Part shown: in pieces, positions 9,106 to 17,823 of the stretch | How positions within the stretch are numbered: the first letter of the stretch is position 1 | How the letters are laid out: every line of letters begins with the position of its first letter | Assembly (NCBI RefSeq): GCF_000803645.1 | Contig: NZ_CP009122.1 | Location: 4,068,501-4,132,500 of the forward strand | DNA: 64,000 bases | Reading direction: 5' to 3' | Source: Sphingopyxis fribergensis | GTDB taxonomy: Bacteria > Pseudomonadota > Alphaproteobacteria > Sphingomonadales > Sphingomonadaceae | Made by a program: the position numbers and the translations under genes | The notes under the pieces: model-generated | The model's database searches: none | The model's input: only the letters and a program-made list of their open reading frames with translations | What the model was told of the DNA's origin: nothing

Positions 9106-10458
9106 ATGGAACGCCTGATCGGTTTGCTTGGCATCGTCGCATTGCTTGCGATTGCCGTGCTGTTTTCGTCGAACCGTCGCTGGATTCGCCCGCGCATCGT
9201 CATCCCGGCGTTCCTGCTCCAGGCCGGATTCGCGGTGCTCGTCATCGGCACGCCGTGGGGCCGCGCGGTGATTCAGGCGATGTCGAACGGCGTTTCGAAC
9301 CTCTTGAGTTATGCCGACGAAGGCACGAAATTCCTGTTCGGCGAAGTGCTGACGCAGGCGCCCTATGGCAAGGCGGTGTTCGCGATCGGCGCACTGCCCG
9401 TGATCATCTTTTTCGCCTCGCTGATCTCGGTGCTCTATTATCTCGGGATCATGCAGCTGATCATCAAATGGGTCGGCGGCGCGATCCAGAAGGTCACCGG
9501 CATCACCAAGGTCGAAAGCCTCGGCGCCGCCGCGAACATCTTCGTCGGCCAATCCGAATCGCCGCTCGTCATCCGCCCTTATCTCGCCGGCCTCACCCCG
9601 CCGCAGCTGTTCACCGTGATGACGGTCGGCATGGCGGGCGTCGCGGGCACCATCCTCGGCGCTTATGCCGGGATGATCGGCCCGCACCTCCTCCCCTATC
9701 TGCTTGCAGCCAGCTTCATGTCGGCGCCCGGCGGCATCCTGATGGCCAAGATCATGATGCCCGACGATCCCAAGGACATCGGCATCGAACCCGTCGTAAT
9801 GCCCGAGGCGAGCCATGACGAGGAAAAGCCCGCGAACATCATCATGGCCGCCGCGCAGGGCGCGCAGACCGGCGTCAAGCTCGCGGTCGCGGTCGGCGCG
9901 ATGGTGATGGCGTTCGTCGCGCTCGTCGCGCTCGCCAACGGGCTGCTCGCGGGAATCGGCGGCTGGTTCGGCGTCGAAGGTCTGTCGTTCCAAGCGATCA
10001 TCGGCACGATTTTCCGCCCCGTGATGTGGCTGATGGGGGTGCCATGGGAAGAAAGCGCCGTGGTCGGCGGGCTGTTCGGCAGCAAGGTCGTGCTCAACGA
10101 ATTCGTCGCCTTCATCGACCTCGGCCGCGCGCAGGGCGATATGTCGGCCGCAGCGGTCGCGATCGCGACCTTTGCGCTCTGCGGTTTTGCCAATTTCAGT
10201 TCGATCGCGATCCAGATGGCGGTGACCGGCGGCCTCGCCCCGAACCAGCGTCCGATGATCGCCAAGCTCGGCCTCAAGGCATTGCTCGCGGGCAGCCTGT
10301 CGAACCTGATGTCGGCGGCGCTCGCGGGGCTGATGCTCGGCGTCGCCCCGCCGCTCGCTGCGCCTCCTCCGGCGACGCCCGCCGTTGCAGCGCCCGCGCC
10401 CGAAACCCATGCGGCTCCCCCGGCCGTACCGACAGCGGAACCAGCCAAGGCGCCCTAA
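9106..10458 (+). CDS. Concentrative nucleoside transporter, NupC family
   Basis: 450 residues, many membrane helices. The family core is clear: SLGAAANIFVGQSESPLVIRP with the conserved NIFVGQSESP substrate and cation site, then GGILMAKIMMPD, and the second half KVVLNEFVAF and CGFANFSSIAIQ. CNT proteins import nucleosides by cation symport across the inner membrane. The C-terminal 40 residues are an Ala/Pro-rich tail (APPLAAPPPATPAVAAPAPE) that is not part of the transporter fold and is likely cytosolic linker-like sequence. The ribosome site (GCGGGGGAC) is somewhat far from the ATG. Confidence 0.92.
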   Translation: MERLIGLLGIVALLAIAVLFSSNRRWIRPRIVIPAFLLQAGFAVLVIGTPWGRAVIQAMSNGVSNLLSYADEGTKFLFGEVLTQAPYGKAVFAIGALPVIIFFASLISVLYYLGIMQLIIKWVGGAIQKVTGITKVESLGAAANIFVGQSESPLVIRPYLAGLTPPQLFTVMTVGMAGVAGTILGAYAGMIGPHLLPYLLAASFMSAPGGILMAKIMMPDDPKDIGIEPVVMPEASHDEEKPANIIMAAAQGAQTGVKLAVAVGAMVMAFVALVALANGLLAGIGGWFGVEGLSFQAIIGTIFRPVMWLMGVPWEESAVVGGLFGSKVVLNEFVAFIDLGRAQGDMSAAAVAIATFALCGFANFSSIAIQMAVTGGLAPNQRPMIAKLGLKALLAGSLSNLMSAALAGLMLGVAPPLAAPPPATPAVAAPAPETHAAPPAVPTAEPAKAP

Positions 10459-10558
10459 CCTCCCCGGCCGATTGGGACAATTTGCAAGCCGCCTGCGAAT
10501 GACGTAAACTTTGGGATATAACGAATCCCGGGTCGCGTTCGCAATATGGGAGGCTGTC

Positions 10559-11182
10559 ATGAAAACCGCTTATCGTTTGTCGATACTTGCCGCAGCAGCG
10601 GCGTCGATAGGGGCGGGTTTCCTCGCCACATCCTATGCCCAGACTGCCGAAACCGAACGCTATCGCCCCGAGCGACCGCCCAAAGCGACCATCTATCGCG
10701 ATGCCGGCTATCGCGGCCCCGCGGTGTTCATCGGCGAGGAAAAGCCCAACCTCGGCCTCGCCTGGCCGGTCAATTCGATCCGCGTCCCGAACGGCCGCTG
10801 GGAGCTTTGCGAAAAGACGCGCTATCGCGGCAACTGCCGGACGGTCGATCGCGACACGCCGATGCTGAACAATGTCCTGCGCGGAATTACCATCCAGTCA
10901 ATTCGCCCCGTCGGCGGGGGCGGCGGTGGATGGAACCCGAACCCGCCCGCCAACGACCAGGTCGCGCGCGGCAATTTCGCCGAATTCCACACCCAGCCGG
11001 CGGAGCGCAACTACCGCGTGCTCGCCTGTGCTCGCGGCTCTGCAACTGCCAATTGCGCCGCGCAGACCGCCGATACCTGGTGCCGCTCGATCGGCTGGAA
11101 CGGGTCGGCACGCGAGCATATGGAAACGATCAGCGGGCGGGTCTACCTCGCCGACGTGCTGTGCGTCCGTTCGGGCTATTGA
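10559..11182 (+). CDS. Secreted beta/gamma-crystallin-like protein
   Basis: 207 residues from the ATG at 10559, behind GGGAGG. A signal peptide ends near residue 28 (ATSYAQ). Residues about 45-120 (ATIYRDAGYRGPAVFIGEE, then SIRVPNGRWELCEKTRYRG) show the paired Greek-key pattern of beta/gamma-crystallin domains, in which Y/F-x-G repeats recur. A poly-glycine linker (GGGGGGW) leads to a second, cysteine-containing region of about 75 residues that I do not recognise. Microbial members often bind Ca2+, but I do not see a certain site. It is likely co-transcribed with the lipoprotein gene 14 bases downstream. Confidence 0.7.
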   Translation: MKTAYRLSILAAAAASIGAGFLATSYAQTAETERYRPERPPKATIYRDAGYRGPAVFIGEEKPNLGLAWPVNSIRVPNGRWELCEKTRYRGNCRTVDRDTPMLNNVLRGITIQSIRPVGGGGGGWNPNPPANDQVARGNFAEFHTQPAERNYRVLACARGSATANCAAQTADTWCRSIGWNGSAREHMETISGRVYLADVLCVRSGY

Positions 11183-11196
11183 GGGGGAGACAGGAT

Positions 11197-11514
11197 ATGA
11201 AGACGACGATTTTCGTCGCGGCAGGCGCCGCGATCCTCTCGCTTGCGGCCTGTTCGTCGGTCCCGCGCAACACCGGCACCAGCTATGACTGCAGCGGCGG
11301 CACCAAGCTGAAGGTTGACTATGTCGGCAATACCGCCGTCGTTCGCGTCAACGGCATGCGTTCGATGTTACTCAAACAGACGCCGGCGAACAGCGGCCAG
11401 ATTTACGAGAACAAGAACGGAGCACGGCTGCAGCGCAATGGCAACGACGTGACCTGGAACACGGCTTTGCGCTCGGCGCCCGAAAGCTGCCGCGTCGTCT
11501 ATACCCCGATGTGA
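11197..11514 (+). CDS. MliC-like lipoprotein (C-type lysozyme inhibitor family)
   Basis: 105 residues. A signal peptide with lipobox LAAC (Cys19) marks a lipoprotein. The mature part (TSYDCSGGTKLKVDYVGNTAVVRVNG, ending in SCRVVYTPM) follows the MliC/PliC pattern, including the Y-x-C-x-x-G start and a second cysteine near the end. Family members bind and inhibit C-type lysozyme from the outer membrane. The start is an ATG after GGGGGAGACAGG. It pairs with the crystallin-like gene upstream, which suggests a joint envelope role. Confidence 0.72.
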   Translation: MKTTIFVAAGAAILSLAACSSVPRNTGTSYDCSGGTKLKVDYVGNTAVVRVNGMRSMLLKQTPANSGQIYENKNGARLQRNGNDVTWNTALRSAPESCRVVYTPM

Positions 11515-11535
11515 TTCGGAAATCCGACGGCGCGG

Positions 11536-12678
11536 TTACAAAGTCATTTGCGCCAGCGCCGCGCGGACTTCGCCGACGAACAATTCGGGCTGTTCCCACG
11601 CCGCGAAATGCCCGCCGCTTGTCAGTTCGTTCCAGTAGACGATATTCTTGTAGCGCCGCTCGGCCCAGCGCCGCGATAGGCGCATGATCTCGTTCGGGAA
11701 CAGGCTGCACCCCGTGGGTACCAGAATTTCCCCGGCAGCGAAGCTGCGGAAGCTGTGCCAATAGAGCCGCGCCGAGGATGCTGCGCTGGCGGTCAGCCAG
11801 TACAGGCTGACCGTATCAAGCATAGCATCGCGCAAAAGCGCATTTTCGGGATGGCCGCCGATTGACAGGCCGCCGGGCTGGTGCCCGCAGTCAGTCCATC
11901 CGTGAAATTTTTCGACGATCCACGCCATCTGCCCCACGGGTGAATCGGTCAGCGCATAGCCGATTGTTTGCGGCCGCGTCGCTTGCTGCGTCGAATAACC
12001 GCTGTCCTTCGACCGATACCAGCCGAAGCGCGCAAGATAGAGTTTCTCGCTATCGGAAAGGTCGGTCATCAGGTCGGGCGGCGGCGCGCCGACCACCATA
12101 TTGACATGGATGCCAGCGCAACGATCGGCATGGTTCATCGCGATCGCGCACGTCACCGCGCTCCCCCAATCGCCGCCCTGCGCAAAATAGCGATCATAGC
12201 CGAGCGCCCGCATAAGCGCGTCCCACGCCGCGCCAATATGCTCGATGCTCCATCCGGCCTCGCCGGGCTTGCCCGAAAAGCCATAGCCAGGAAGTGACGG
12301 GATCACGAGATGATAATCGGCGACAAGCGGTTCGATCACGTCGAGGAATTCGAGCACCGACCCCGGCCAGCCGTGCGTCAGGACCAGCGGCCGTGCGGTT
12401 GGGTTGGCCGACTGGATATGCAGGAAATGGATGTCGACCCCGCCCACCGTCGCGAGATAATTGGGCAGCGAATTGACCCGCGCCTCGACCCGGCGCCAGT
12501 CATACGCATCGCGCCAATAGACCGCGAGTTCCTGCGCATAGGCGAGCGGAATGCCCTGATCCCAGTCGTCGACGGTTTCTTTTTCCGGCCAGCGGGTGCG
12601 CGCCAAACGCGCCTTCAGATCGTCGAGCGCCGCTTGCGGCATGTCGATGGTAAAGGCACGAATATTGTCGACCTGCAT
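11536..12678 (-). CDS. Epoxide hydrolase, alpha/beta-hydrolase fold
   Basis: 380 residues from the ATG at 12678, which lies 6 bases after GGGAGG. The first 100 or so residues are the EHN (epoxide hydrolase N-terminal) region that wraps the core. Core motifs: HGWPGS oxyanion segment (102-107), nucleophile Asp170 in GGDWGS, and the general-base His357 in SGGHFAAWEQPE. Such enzymes open epoxides to diols by a covalent alkyl-enzyme; the physiological substrate is not known. Some relatives in this family are juvenile-hormone or microsomal-type hydrolases. No operon partner is evident: the next upstream gene ends 28 bases away on the same strand. Confidence 0.9.
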   Translation of the reverse strand: MQVDNIRAFTIDMPQAALDDLKARLARTRWPEKETVDDWDQGIPLAYAQELAVYWRDAYDWRRVEARVNSLPNYLATVGGVDIHFLHIQSANPTARPLVLTHGWPGSVLEFLDVIEPLVADYHLVIPSLPGYGFSGKPGEAGWSIEHIGAAWDALMRALGYDRYFAQGGDWGSAVTCAIAMNHADRCAGIHVNMVVGAPPPDLMTDLSDSEKLYLARFGWYRSKDSGYSTQQATRPQTIGYALTDSPVGQMAWIVEKFHGWTDCGHQPGGLSIGGHPENALLRDAMLDTVSLYWLTASAASSARLYWHSFRSFAAGEILVPTGCSLFPNEIMRLSRRWAERRYKNIVYWNELTSGGHFAAWEQPELFVGEVRAALAQMTL

Positions 12679-12706
12679 CCGCATCCTCCCGCTCAGGCCA
12701 ATATGC

Positions 12707-13201
12707 TCAGGGGCGTGCGGGCGCCTTGCAACCGCGTTCGAGCCCGACACCCTTCAGGAAACCGCGGCGCACCGTACCGGCATAGACCGCCAGCGCATAG
12801 CGGCGACGCTCGGCGTTGGCGCCGGTGACTTCGCCAATCAGCCCGCGGAAAGGAATAATGCCGCCCGCGATCGTTCCGGCGACGCGGCCCGCGGTTTCCT
12901 CGCGCTTCTTGGCACGGTCCTTGTCGACCTGTTCGTTGACGTCGGGACCCAGCACTTCGTTGAGTTCGTTCACTTCGTTGATGATCGCCGCACATTTTCC
13001 AAGCCCCGCGAGCGAATAGGGATTGTCCTGAATCGCCAGCAACTTTGGCGGAACTTCCTTGCCGTCGAACGGCGCGGCCACCGAGTTGGCGGTGTCTTTG
13101 ATAGTCGATTCTTCGGGCGCGCCCTGCTGTGCCTGGGCGGTCACAGCTCCGGCCAGAAGAACGGCGGCAAGTAAGAATAAGGTCTTGTTACGCATGATCA
13201 T
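12707..13201 (-). CDS. Hypothetical exported protein
   Basis: 164 residues from the ATG at 13201 behind AGGGG. The first 26 residues (RNKTLFLLAAVLLAGAVTAQAQ) are a signal peptide. The mature part holds a charged helical stretch (VNELNEVLGPDVNEQVDKDRAKKREE) followed by a glycine-rich segment (GRVAGTIAGGIIPFRGLIGEVTGA) and a basic tail with two cysteines in total (GKCAAI and ERGCKA). The combination recalls small envelope proteins of sphingomonads, but I do not recognise a named family. Extending the frame upstream to 13297 would add a non-conserved-looking leader, so I kept the shorter start. Confidence 0.65.
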   Translation of the reverse strand: MIMRNKTLFLLAAVLLAGAVTAQAQQGAPEESTIKDTANSVAAPFDGKEVPPKLLAIQDNPYSLAGLGKCAAIINEVNELNEVLGPDVNEQVDKDRAKKREETAGRVAGTIAGGIIPFRGLIGEVTGANAERRRYALAVYAGTVRRGFLKGVGLERGCKAPARP

Positions 13202-13263
13202 ATCATCCCCTGCATTCCATATACCCAACGCATTGGATGCCTTTCGGCTCCCTCTGGTCAGAC

Positions 13264-13866
13264 CTATAGCGGACGACGCAGGGTGATTTGAACCCACGGC
13301 CCCTGTGCGCCGTCATAGCCGCCGCCAACACCCTCGGAGATATCGAGTAAATCCCAAACGGCGGCGTCGCGATAGATGGATTCGAGCTCTGCGCGCGCAA
13401 AATAGTTGAAATAGCGCCCGAAGCGGTCGCGTCCTTCCGCCCCGCCGCCTTTGTAGCTTGCGAAATGCAACCCGCCCGGCCTCAGCGCGCGGTGAATGCG
13501 CGCAATTACCTCCCGAAGATCGCGGCGCGGTACGTGGAGCAAGCTCGCCGACGCCCAGACGGCATCATAGCGCGCGGTCGCATCGAGCTCTCCGAAGCGC
13601 ATCACGCGCACCGGGCGACCGATCTGCGCTTCCGCCTTCGCAGCGATCTCGGCGACCCCGTCGGTCGGATCGACCGCAAAGCCCCGCGCCATCATGTGCG
13701 CGGCGTCGCGGCCGCCGCCGCATCCCAGTTCGAGTATCTCCGCTCCGGCGGGCAGCCGGTCGAGGAAGCGATCGAGATGGCGCGACACGCCAAGCTTGCC
13801 CGACGCCGTATAGACCGGCGCTTCCGCCGCATAGAATGCGAGGGTCCGGGCGTCGTATCCGCTCAC
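13264..13866 (-). CDS. Class I SAM-dependent methyltransferase
   Basis: 200 residues. The SAM-binding motif I is ILELGCGGGRDAAHM (about residues 44-58), followed by the acidic loop AVDPTDGVAE and motif IV region YDAVWASASLLHVP, all in order for a Rossmann-type methyltransferase. Substrate unknown; the size and the motif LHVPRRDLREVI resemble TehB/UbiE-type small-molecule methyltransferases. It starts with GTG, overlapping the stop of the upstream hydroxyacyl-CoA dehydrogenase gene (GTGA), so the two are coupled. Confidence 0.82.
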   Translation of the reverse strand: MSGYDARTLAFYAAEAPVYTASGKLGVSRHLDRFLDRLPAGAEILELGCGGGRDAAHMMARGFAVDPTDGVAEIAAKAEAQIGRPVRVMRFGELDATARYDAVWASASLLHVPRRDLREVIARIHRALRPGGLHFASYKGGGAEGRDRFGRYFNYFARAELESIYRDAAVWDLLDISEGVGGGYDGAQGPWVQITLRRPL

Positions 13867-14729
13867 CGCGTCGGGACGGGTTCCGACCCGGTCCAGTCGT
13901 AGAAGCCGCGCCCTGCCTTTTTGCCGACCCAGCCCGCATCGACATATTGGACGAGCAAGGGCGCGGGACGGAATTTCGGATCGCCGGTGCCGCTGTAGAG
14001 GACGCGGATGATCTCAAGGCAGGTGTCGAGCCCGATGAAGTCGGCGAGCGTGATCGGACCCATCGGATGATTGAGGCCGAGGCGGCAGCCGACGTCGATG
14101 TCCTGCATCGTTGCGACGCCTTCGCCCAAAGCGAACACCGCCTCGTTGATCATCGGCATCAGCACGCGGTTGACGATGAAGCCCGGCGCGTCGTTGGCGT
14201 GGACGATTTCCTTGCCGAGACCGCGGCCAAAACCTTCAACCTTTGCGAGCGTGTCATCGCTGGTGGCGAGGCCGCGGATCAATTCGATCAGGCCCATGAC
14301 GGGCACCGGGTTGAAGAAATGAACGCCGATGAAGCGCGCCGGATCGGGCGCGGCCTGGGCCAGCCGCGTGATCGGGATCGAGCTGGTGTTGCTCGCGAGG
14401 ATCGCTGTTGCCGATAGATGCTGGCCAACGCTGGCGAAGATCGCACGCTTGATCTCTTCGCGCTCGGTCGCCGCCTCGATGACGAGATCGGCGGGGGCGA
14501 AGGCGCTGTGATCAGCGACCGGGGTGATGCGGCCGAGCAGCGCGTCGGCATCGCCCTGCGTCATCTTTTCCTCGGCGACGAGGCGGCCGAGCGCCTTGGC
14601 GATGCCGGCCTTGCCCGCTTCGGCGCGCGCGAGGTCGATGTCGGATAGCAGCACATCATGCCCGGCGCCCGCCGACACCTGCGCAATTCCCGCGCCCATT
14701 TGTCCCGCACCGATAACGCCGACGATCAT
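13863..14729 (-). CDS. 3-hydroxyacyl-CoA (3-hydroxybutyryl-CoA) dehydrogenase
   Basis: 288 residues from the ATG at 14729. N-terminal NAD-binding motif IGAGQMGAGIAQV; catalytic His in IGVHFFNPVPVMGLIEL and the Asn of ASNTSSIPIT, then the C-terminal dimerisation domain (GFIVNRVLMPMINEAV). This single-function form oxidises L-3-hydroxyacyl-CoA, commonly 3-hydroxybutyryl-CoA, in fatty acid breakdown or butanoate/PHB metabolism. It sits 55 bases after egtD and overlaps the methyltransferase gene; the link to ergothioneine genes seems positional only. Confidence 0.93.
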   Translation of the reverse strand: MIVGVIGAGQMGAGIAQVSAGAGHDVLLSDIDLARAEAGKAGIAKALGRLVAEEKMTQGDADALLGRITPVADHSAFAPADLVIEAATEREEIKRAIFASVGQHLSATAILASNTSSIPITRLAQAAPDPARFIGVHFFNPVPVMGLIELIRGLATSDDTLAKVEGFGRGLGKEIVHANDAPGFIVNRVLMPMINEAVFALGEGVATMQDIDVGCRLGLNHPMGPITLADFIGLDTCLEIIRVLYSGTGDPKFRPAPLLVQYVDAGWVGKKAGRGFYDWTGSEPVPTR

Positions 14730-14784
14730 ATGCTGCCCTTTCGCTGAAAACCGTGCCCGCTGCCTAGGCGCTGGCACGCCAGCG

Positions 14785-15771
14785 TCAAGGGGCGGAACGG
14801 AAAGCGGTCGCTTCGGCGAGAATCAGCGCAAAGGCAGGGTCGGCGTCGTCCCATGTTGCGACCGGCGTCCATCCGCTCGCGCGCAGGAGCAGGTTCGCGT
14901 CGCGCGCGCCATATTTATGGCTGTTTTCGCTGTGGATCGTCTCGCCCTTCGCCATCGCATAAAGGCGGCCGTCGATCGTGAATTCCATGTCGCACGCCGC
15001 GACGAGATGCATCTCGATGCGCGCATGGACATCGTCCCAGATCGCGCGATGCGAAAAATTGGCGACCGGGATATCGCCGCCAAGTTCGCGGTTGATCCGC
15101 TCGAGCAGGTTGAGGTTGAACGCCGCGGTCACGCCGGCCGGGTCGTCATAGGCCAGTTCGAGCGTCGCCACATCCTTGATCCGGTCGATCCCGATCAACA
15201 GAAGCGACGCTTCGCCGAGCGCGCAGCGCCAGTTGCGCAGCAGGTCGATCGCGGTGCGCGCGACCATATTGCCGATCGTGCTACCGGGGAAAAATCCGAG
15301 CTTGGGCAGGTCCGCAATTTCATCGGGCATGGTCACGCGCTGGGTGAAATCGGCCTCGACCGGATAGATTGGGAGGCCCGGAAAACGCGCCGCGAGCGCC
15401 TCGGCACTGCCGCGCAGGAAATCGCCCGAAATATCGACGGGGACATAGGCCGAGGGATCGATCGCATTGAGGAGCAACGGCGTCTTGGTCGAGCTGCCCG
15501 AGCCGAGTTCGACGACCGCGCGCGCCGGACCGGTCGCAGCCGCGATATCGGCGGCATGGCGCGTCAGCAGATCGGTTTCGCTGCGCGTGGGGTAATATTC
15601 GGGGAGCGCAGTGATATCCTCGAACAGCGCCGAGCCGATCGTATCGTAGAACCAGCGCGCCGGGATCGCCTTTTGCCTTTGCGCGAGGCCGGCGTGGACG
15701 TCGGCGCGAAAGGCTATGTCGACCCCCGCGGCATCGGCATCGACCTGACGAAGATTACGGACGACACCCAT
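14785..15771 (-). CDS. egtD: L-histidine N-alpha-methyltransferase (ergothioneine synthesis)
   Basis: 328 residues from the ATG at 15771. EgtD trimethylates histidine to hercynine using three SAM. Seen: RWFYDTIGSALFEDITALPEYYPTR near the N-terminus (family-typical Tyr-rich substrate loop), the SAM motif VVELGSGSSTKTPLLL near residue 87, GFFPGSTIGNM, and the late motif TIHSENSHKY. The start lies two bases after the egtB stop, so the two genes are one unit. Ergothioneine is a cytoplasmic thiol antioxidant; EgtA/EgtC homologues are not here, in line with routes in which EgtB uses cysteine directly. Confidence 0.95.
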   Translation of the reverse strand: MGVVRNLRQVDADAAGVDIAFRADVHAGLAQRQKAIPARWFYDTIGSALFEDITALPEYYPTRSETDLLTRHAADIAAATGPARAVVELGSGSSTKTPLLLNAIDPSAYVPVDISGDFLRGSAEALAARFPGLPIYPVEADFTQRVTMPDEIADLPKLGFFPGSTIGNMVARTAIDLLRNWRCALGEASLLLIGIDRIKDVATLELAYDDPAGVTAAFNLNLLERINRELGGDIPVANFSHRAIWDDVHARIEMHLVAACDMEFTIDGRLYAMAKGETIHSENSHKYGARDANLLLRASGWTPVATWDDADPAFALILAEATAFRSAP

Positions 15772-15773
15772 GG

Positions 15774-17045
15774 TCAAAGGTCCTTTGCGAGCCGCACGCC
15801 GGTGAATTGCCAACGCTGGTGGGGGTAGAAGAAATTGCGGTAGGAGGGGCGGAGGTGGCCGCGCGGGGTCGCGCAGCTGCCGCCGCGCAGCACGAACTGG
15901 CCGTTCATGAACTTGCCATTATATTCGCCGACCGCGCCGGGCGCAGCGCGGAAGCCGGGATAGGGACGATAGGCGCTGCCGGTCCATTCCCACACGCTGC
16001 CGAACATCTGTTGCAGACCCGTGTCATCGACCGGAGCCCGCGGCTGGACGGGCCCGGCGGTATCGAGCTGCTGCCCGCCGGTCGGGTCGAATGCCGCCGC
16101 CGCGGCTTCCCATTCCTGTTCGGTCGGGAGACGCGCGCCGGCCCAGCTCGCGAAGGCGTCGGCCTCGAAGAAGCTGATGTGCGTCACCGGCGCCGCGGGA
16201 TCGATTTCGCGCCACCCCGAAAGCGTGAACTGGCGGTCGCCGTCCCAATAGGCGGGGGCGTCGATATTGTCGGCCTGCACCCACGCCCAACCGTCGCTGA
16301 GCCAAAGCGACGGCGTGTGGTAGCCGCCGTCGGCGATGAATTCGTGCCACTCGCCATTGCTCACCGGGCGGCTGGCAAGCGCGTGCGGGGCAAGCAGCGC
16401 GTCATGGCGCGGCCCTTCGCAGTCGAAGGCGAAGCCGTTACCGTCATGCCCGACCGCGGTCACACCGACGGCACCCTTGATCCATTTCATCGCAGAAAAC
16501 TGCGTAACTTCACTCGCGATTCGCTTTTCGGCACCCCACACGGCGGGGCCGAGCGGGTTCTGCGCGAAGAGATGCTTGAGGTCGGTAAGCAGCAATTCCT
16601 GATGCTGCTGCTCGTGATGGATACCAAGCTCGACGAGCATCAGCGCGGCGGGTGGCAGGCCGGGCAAGGCACTTTGCACCGCGGTGTCGACATGCGCACG
16701 CCAGATGCAGATTTCGTCGAGCGACGGGCGCGTCAGCAGGCCGCGCTGCGGCCGCGCGTGGCGCGGCCCTTCGGCTTCATAATAGCTGTTGAACAGAAAG
16801 GGATAGCGTTCGTCGTGGAGCCGATAACCCGTCACATGGTCACGCAGCACAAAGGTTTCGAAGAACCATGTCGTGTGCGCGAGATGCCATTTGGCGGGCG
16901 AGGCATCGGGCATCGACTGCGCGCTCGCATCGGCGTCGGAGAGCGTCGCGACAAGATCGAGCGACAGGCGGCGTGTCGCGGCGAAGCGCCTGGTGACCTC
17001 TTCCAGCGGATCGGTACGATTTTGGGCATCTGTGCGGCTGGCCAT
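15774..17045 (-). CDS. egtB: Ergothioneine biosynthesis sulfoxide synthase
   Basis: 423 residues in two domains: an N-terminal DinB-like bundle and a C-terminal FGE-sulfatase (formylglycine-generating enzyme-like) domain from about residue 190, with GARLPTEQEWEAAA, GSVWEWTGSAY and a terminal RGGSCATPRGHLRPSYRNF. The non-haem iron ligands are visible: His54 in KWHLAHTTW, and His144 and His148 in HHEQQHQE. The enzyme joins hercynine to a thiol (cysteine or gamma-glutamylcysteine) with O2 to give the sulfoxide intermediate. It starts at ATG 17045 behind a GGGG site and leads the egtB-egtD unit. Confidence 0.96.
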   Translation of the reverse strand: MASRTDAQNRTDPLEEVTRRFAATRRLSLDLVATLSDADASAQSMPDASPAKWHLAHTTWFFETFVLRDHVTGYRLHDERYPFLFNSYYEAEGPRHARPQRGLLTRPSLDEICIWRAHVDTAVQSALPGLPPAALMLVELGIHHEQQHQELLLTDLKHLFAQNPLGPAVWGAEKRIASEVTQFSAMKWIKGAVGVTAVGHDGNGFAFDCEGPRHDALLAPHALASRPVSNGEWHEFIADGGYHTPSLWLSDGWAWVQADNIDAPAYWDGDRQFTLSGWREIDPAAPVTHISFFEADAFASWAGARLPTEQEWEAAAAAFDPTGGQQLDTAGPVQPRAPVDDTGLQQMFGSVWEWTGSAYRPYPGFRAAPGAVGEYNGKFMNGQFVLRGGSCATPRGHLRPSYRNFFYPHQRWQFTGVRLAKDL

Positions 17046-17147
17046 GGTGAGACAATTCCCCGAGGTGCGATTCGGTTTCGCTGAGTCGCGGATTATGGTT
17101 ACGCCGCAGAGAAAAGTCTAGAACGTTTGGGGAACATTGCTACCGTT

Positions 17148-17220
17148 CGTCATGCCAGCCCGATCCGGCATCCACCTTTCCGGCGTTGAGCTGGACCCCG
17201 GATCAAGTCCGGGGTGACGA
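17148..17220. repeat. Intergenic palindromic repeat, family A, copy 1
   Basis: CGTCATGCCAGCCCGATCCG opens the element and GATCAAGTCCGGGGTGACGA closes it. Two sub-palindromes built on CCGGATCAAGTCCGG frame a variable middle. It lies between egtB and the adenosyltransferase gene. Other copies are near 23647, 38508, 40524 and 53440. Confidence 0.8.
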
Positions 17221-17229
17221 GAGATTTGA

Positions 17230-17811
17230 TCAGCGCGTCGCGCCCGGTTTCCAGAGGATGTCGCCGCCCGCCGCGGCATTGAGGTGCCGCGTGAGGACGA
17301 ACAGATGATCGGACAGTCGGTTGAGATAATTGAGCGCGATCGGGTTGAGATCGCGCGTCGCCCCCGCTGCAACCGCCGCGCGTTCGGCGCGGCGCGTCAC
17401 GGCACGGGCAAGGTGGAGCCGCGCGGCGGCTTCGGTCCCGCCCGGCAGGATGAAGCTTTTGAGCGTATCCAGGGCGTCGTTCATCGCGTCGATCTCGTCC
17501 TCGAGCCGCGCGATCTGGCTCGGCACGATACGCAGCGCCATTTCGTGCGGGCCGAAACCGAACTGGATGTCGGGCGGGGTAGCAAGGTCGGCGCCGAGGT
17601 CGAACATCTCGTTCTGGATCCGCGCGAGCATCGCGGCTTCGTCGCTCGCCGCGTCGAGCGCCGCGGCGGCGAGGCCGACCCAGCTGTTCGCTTCGTCGAC
17701 ATCGCCGATCGCCGCCATCAGCGCGTCGGACTTGGCGACGCGCGAGCCATCGACGAGTCCGGTCGTGCCATCGTCGCCGGTGCGCGTGTAGATCTTGTTG
17801 AGCTTGACCAT
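17230..17811 (-). CDS. Cob(I)alamin adenosyltransferase, PduO type
   Basis: 193 residues. The N-terminal phosphate-binding motif KIYTRTGDDGTTGLVDGSRV is diagnostic of PduO-type ATP:cob(I)alamin adenosyltransferases, and SDALMAAIGDVDEANSWVG plus the late RRAERAAV and YLNRLSDHLFVLTRHLN complete the family pattern. The enzyme makes adenosylcobalamin from cob(I)alamin and ATP in the cytoplasm, feeding enzymes such as methylmalonyl-CoA mutase or class II ribonucleotide reductase. It is downstream of, and probably co-transcribed with, the HIG1-like gene 12 bases away. Confidence 0.95.
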   Translation of the reverse strand: MVKLNKIYTRTGDDGTTGLVDGSRVAKSDALMAAIGDVDEANSWVGLAAAALDAASDEAAMLARIQNEMFDLGADLATPPDIQFGFGPHEMALRIVPSQIARLEDEIDAMNDALDTLKSFILPGGTEAAARLHLARAVTRRAERAAVAAGATRDLNPIALNYLNRLSDHLFVLTRHLNAAAGGDILWKPGATR

Positions 17812-17823
17812 CGGTGCGGGCGC

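Noticed and set aside
13203..13297. Possible tRNA-like text (GGGTGATTTGAACCCA) near the methyltransferase gene end
   Set aside because: The sequence resembles a T-loop but lies at the 3' end of the methyltransferase coding frame, and I could not find matching acceptor and anticodon stems.
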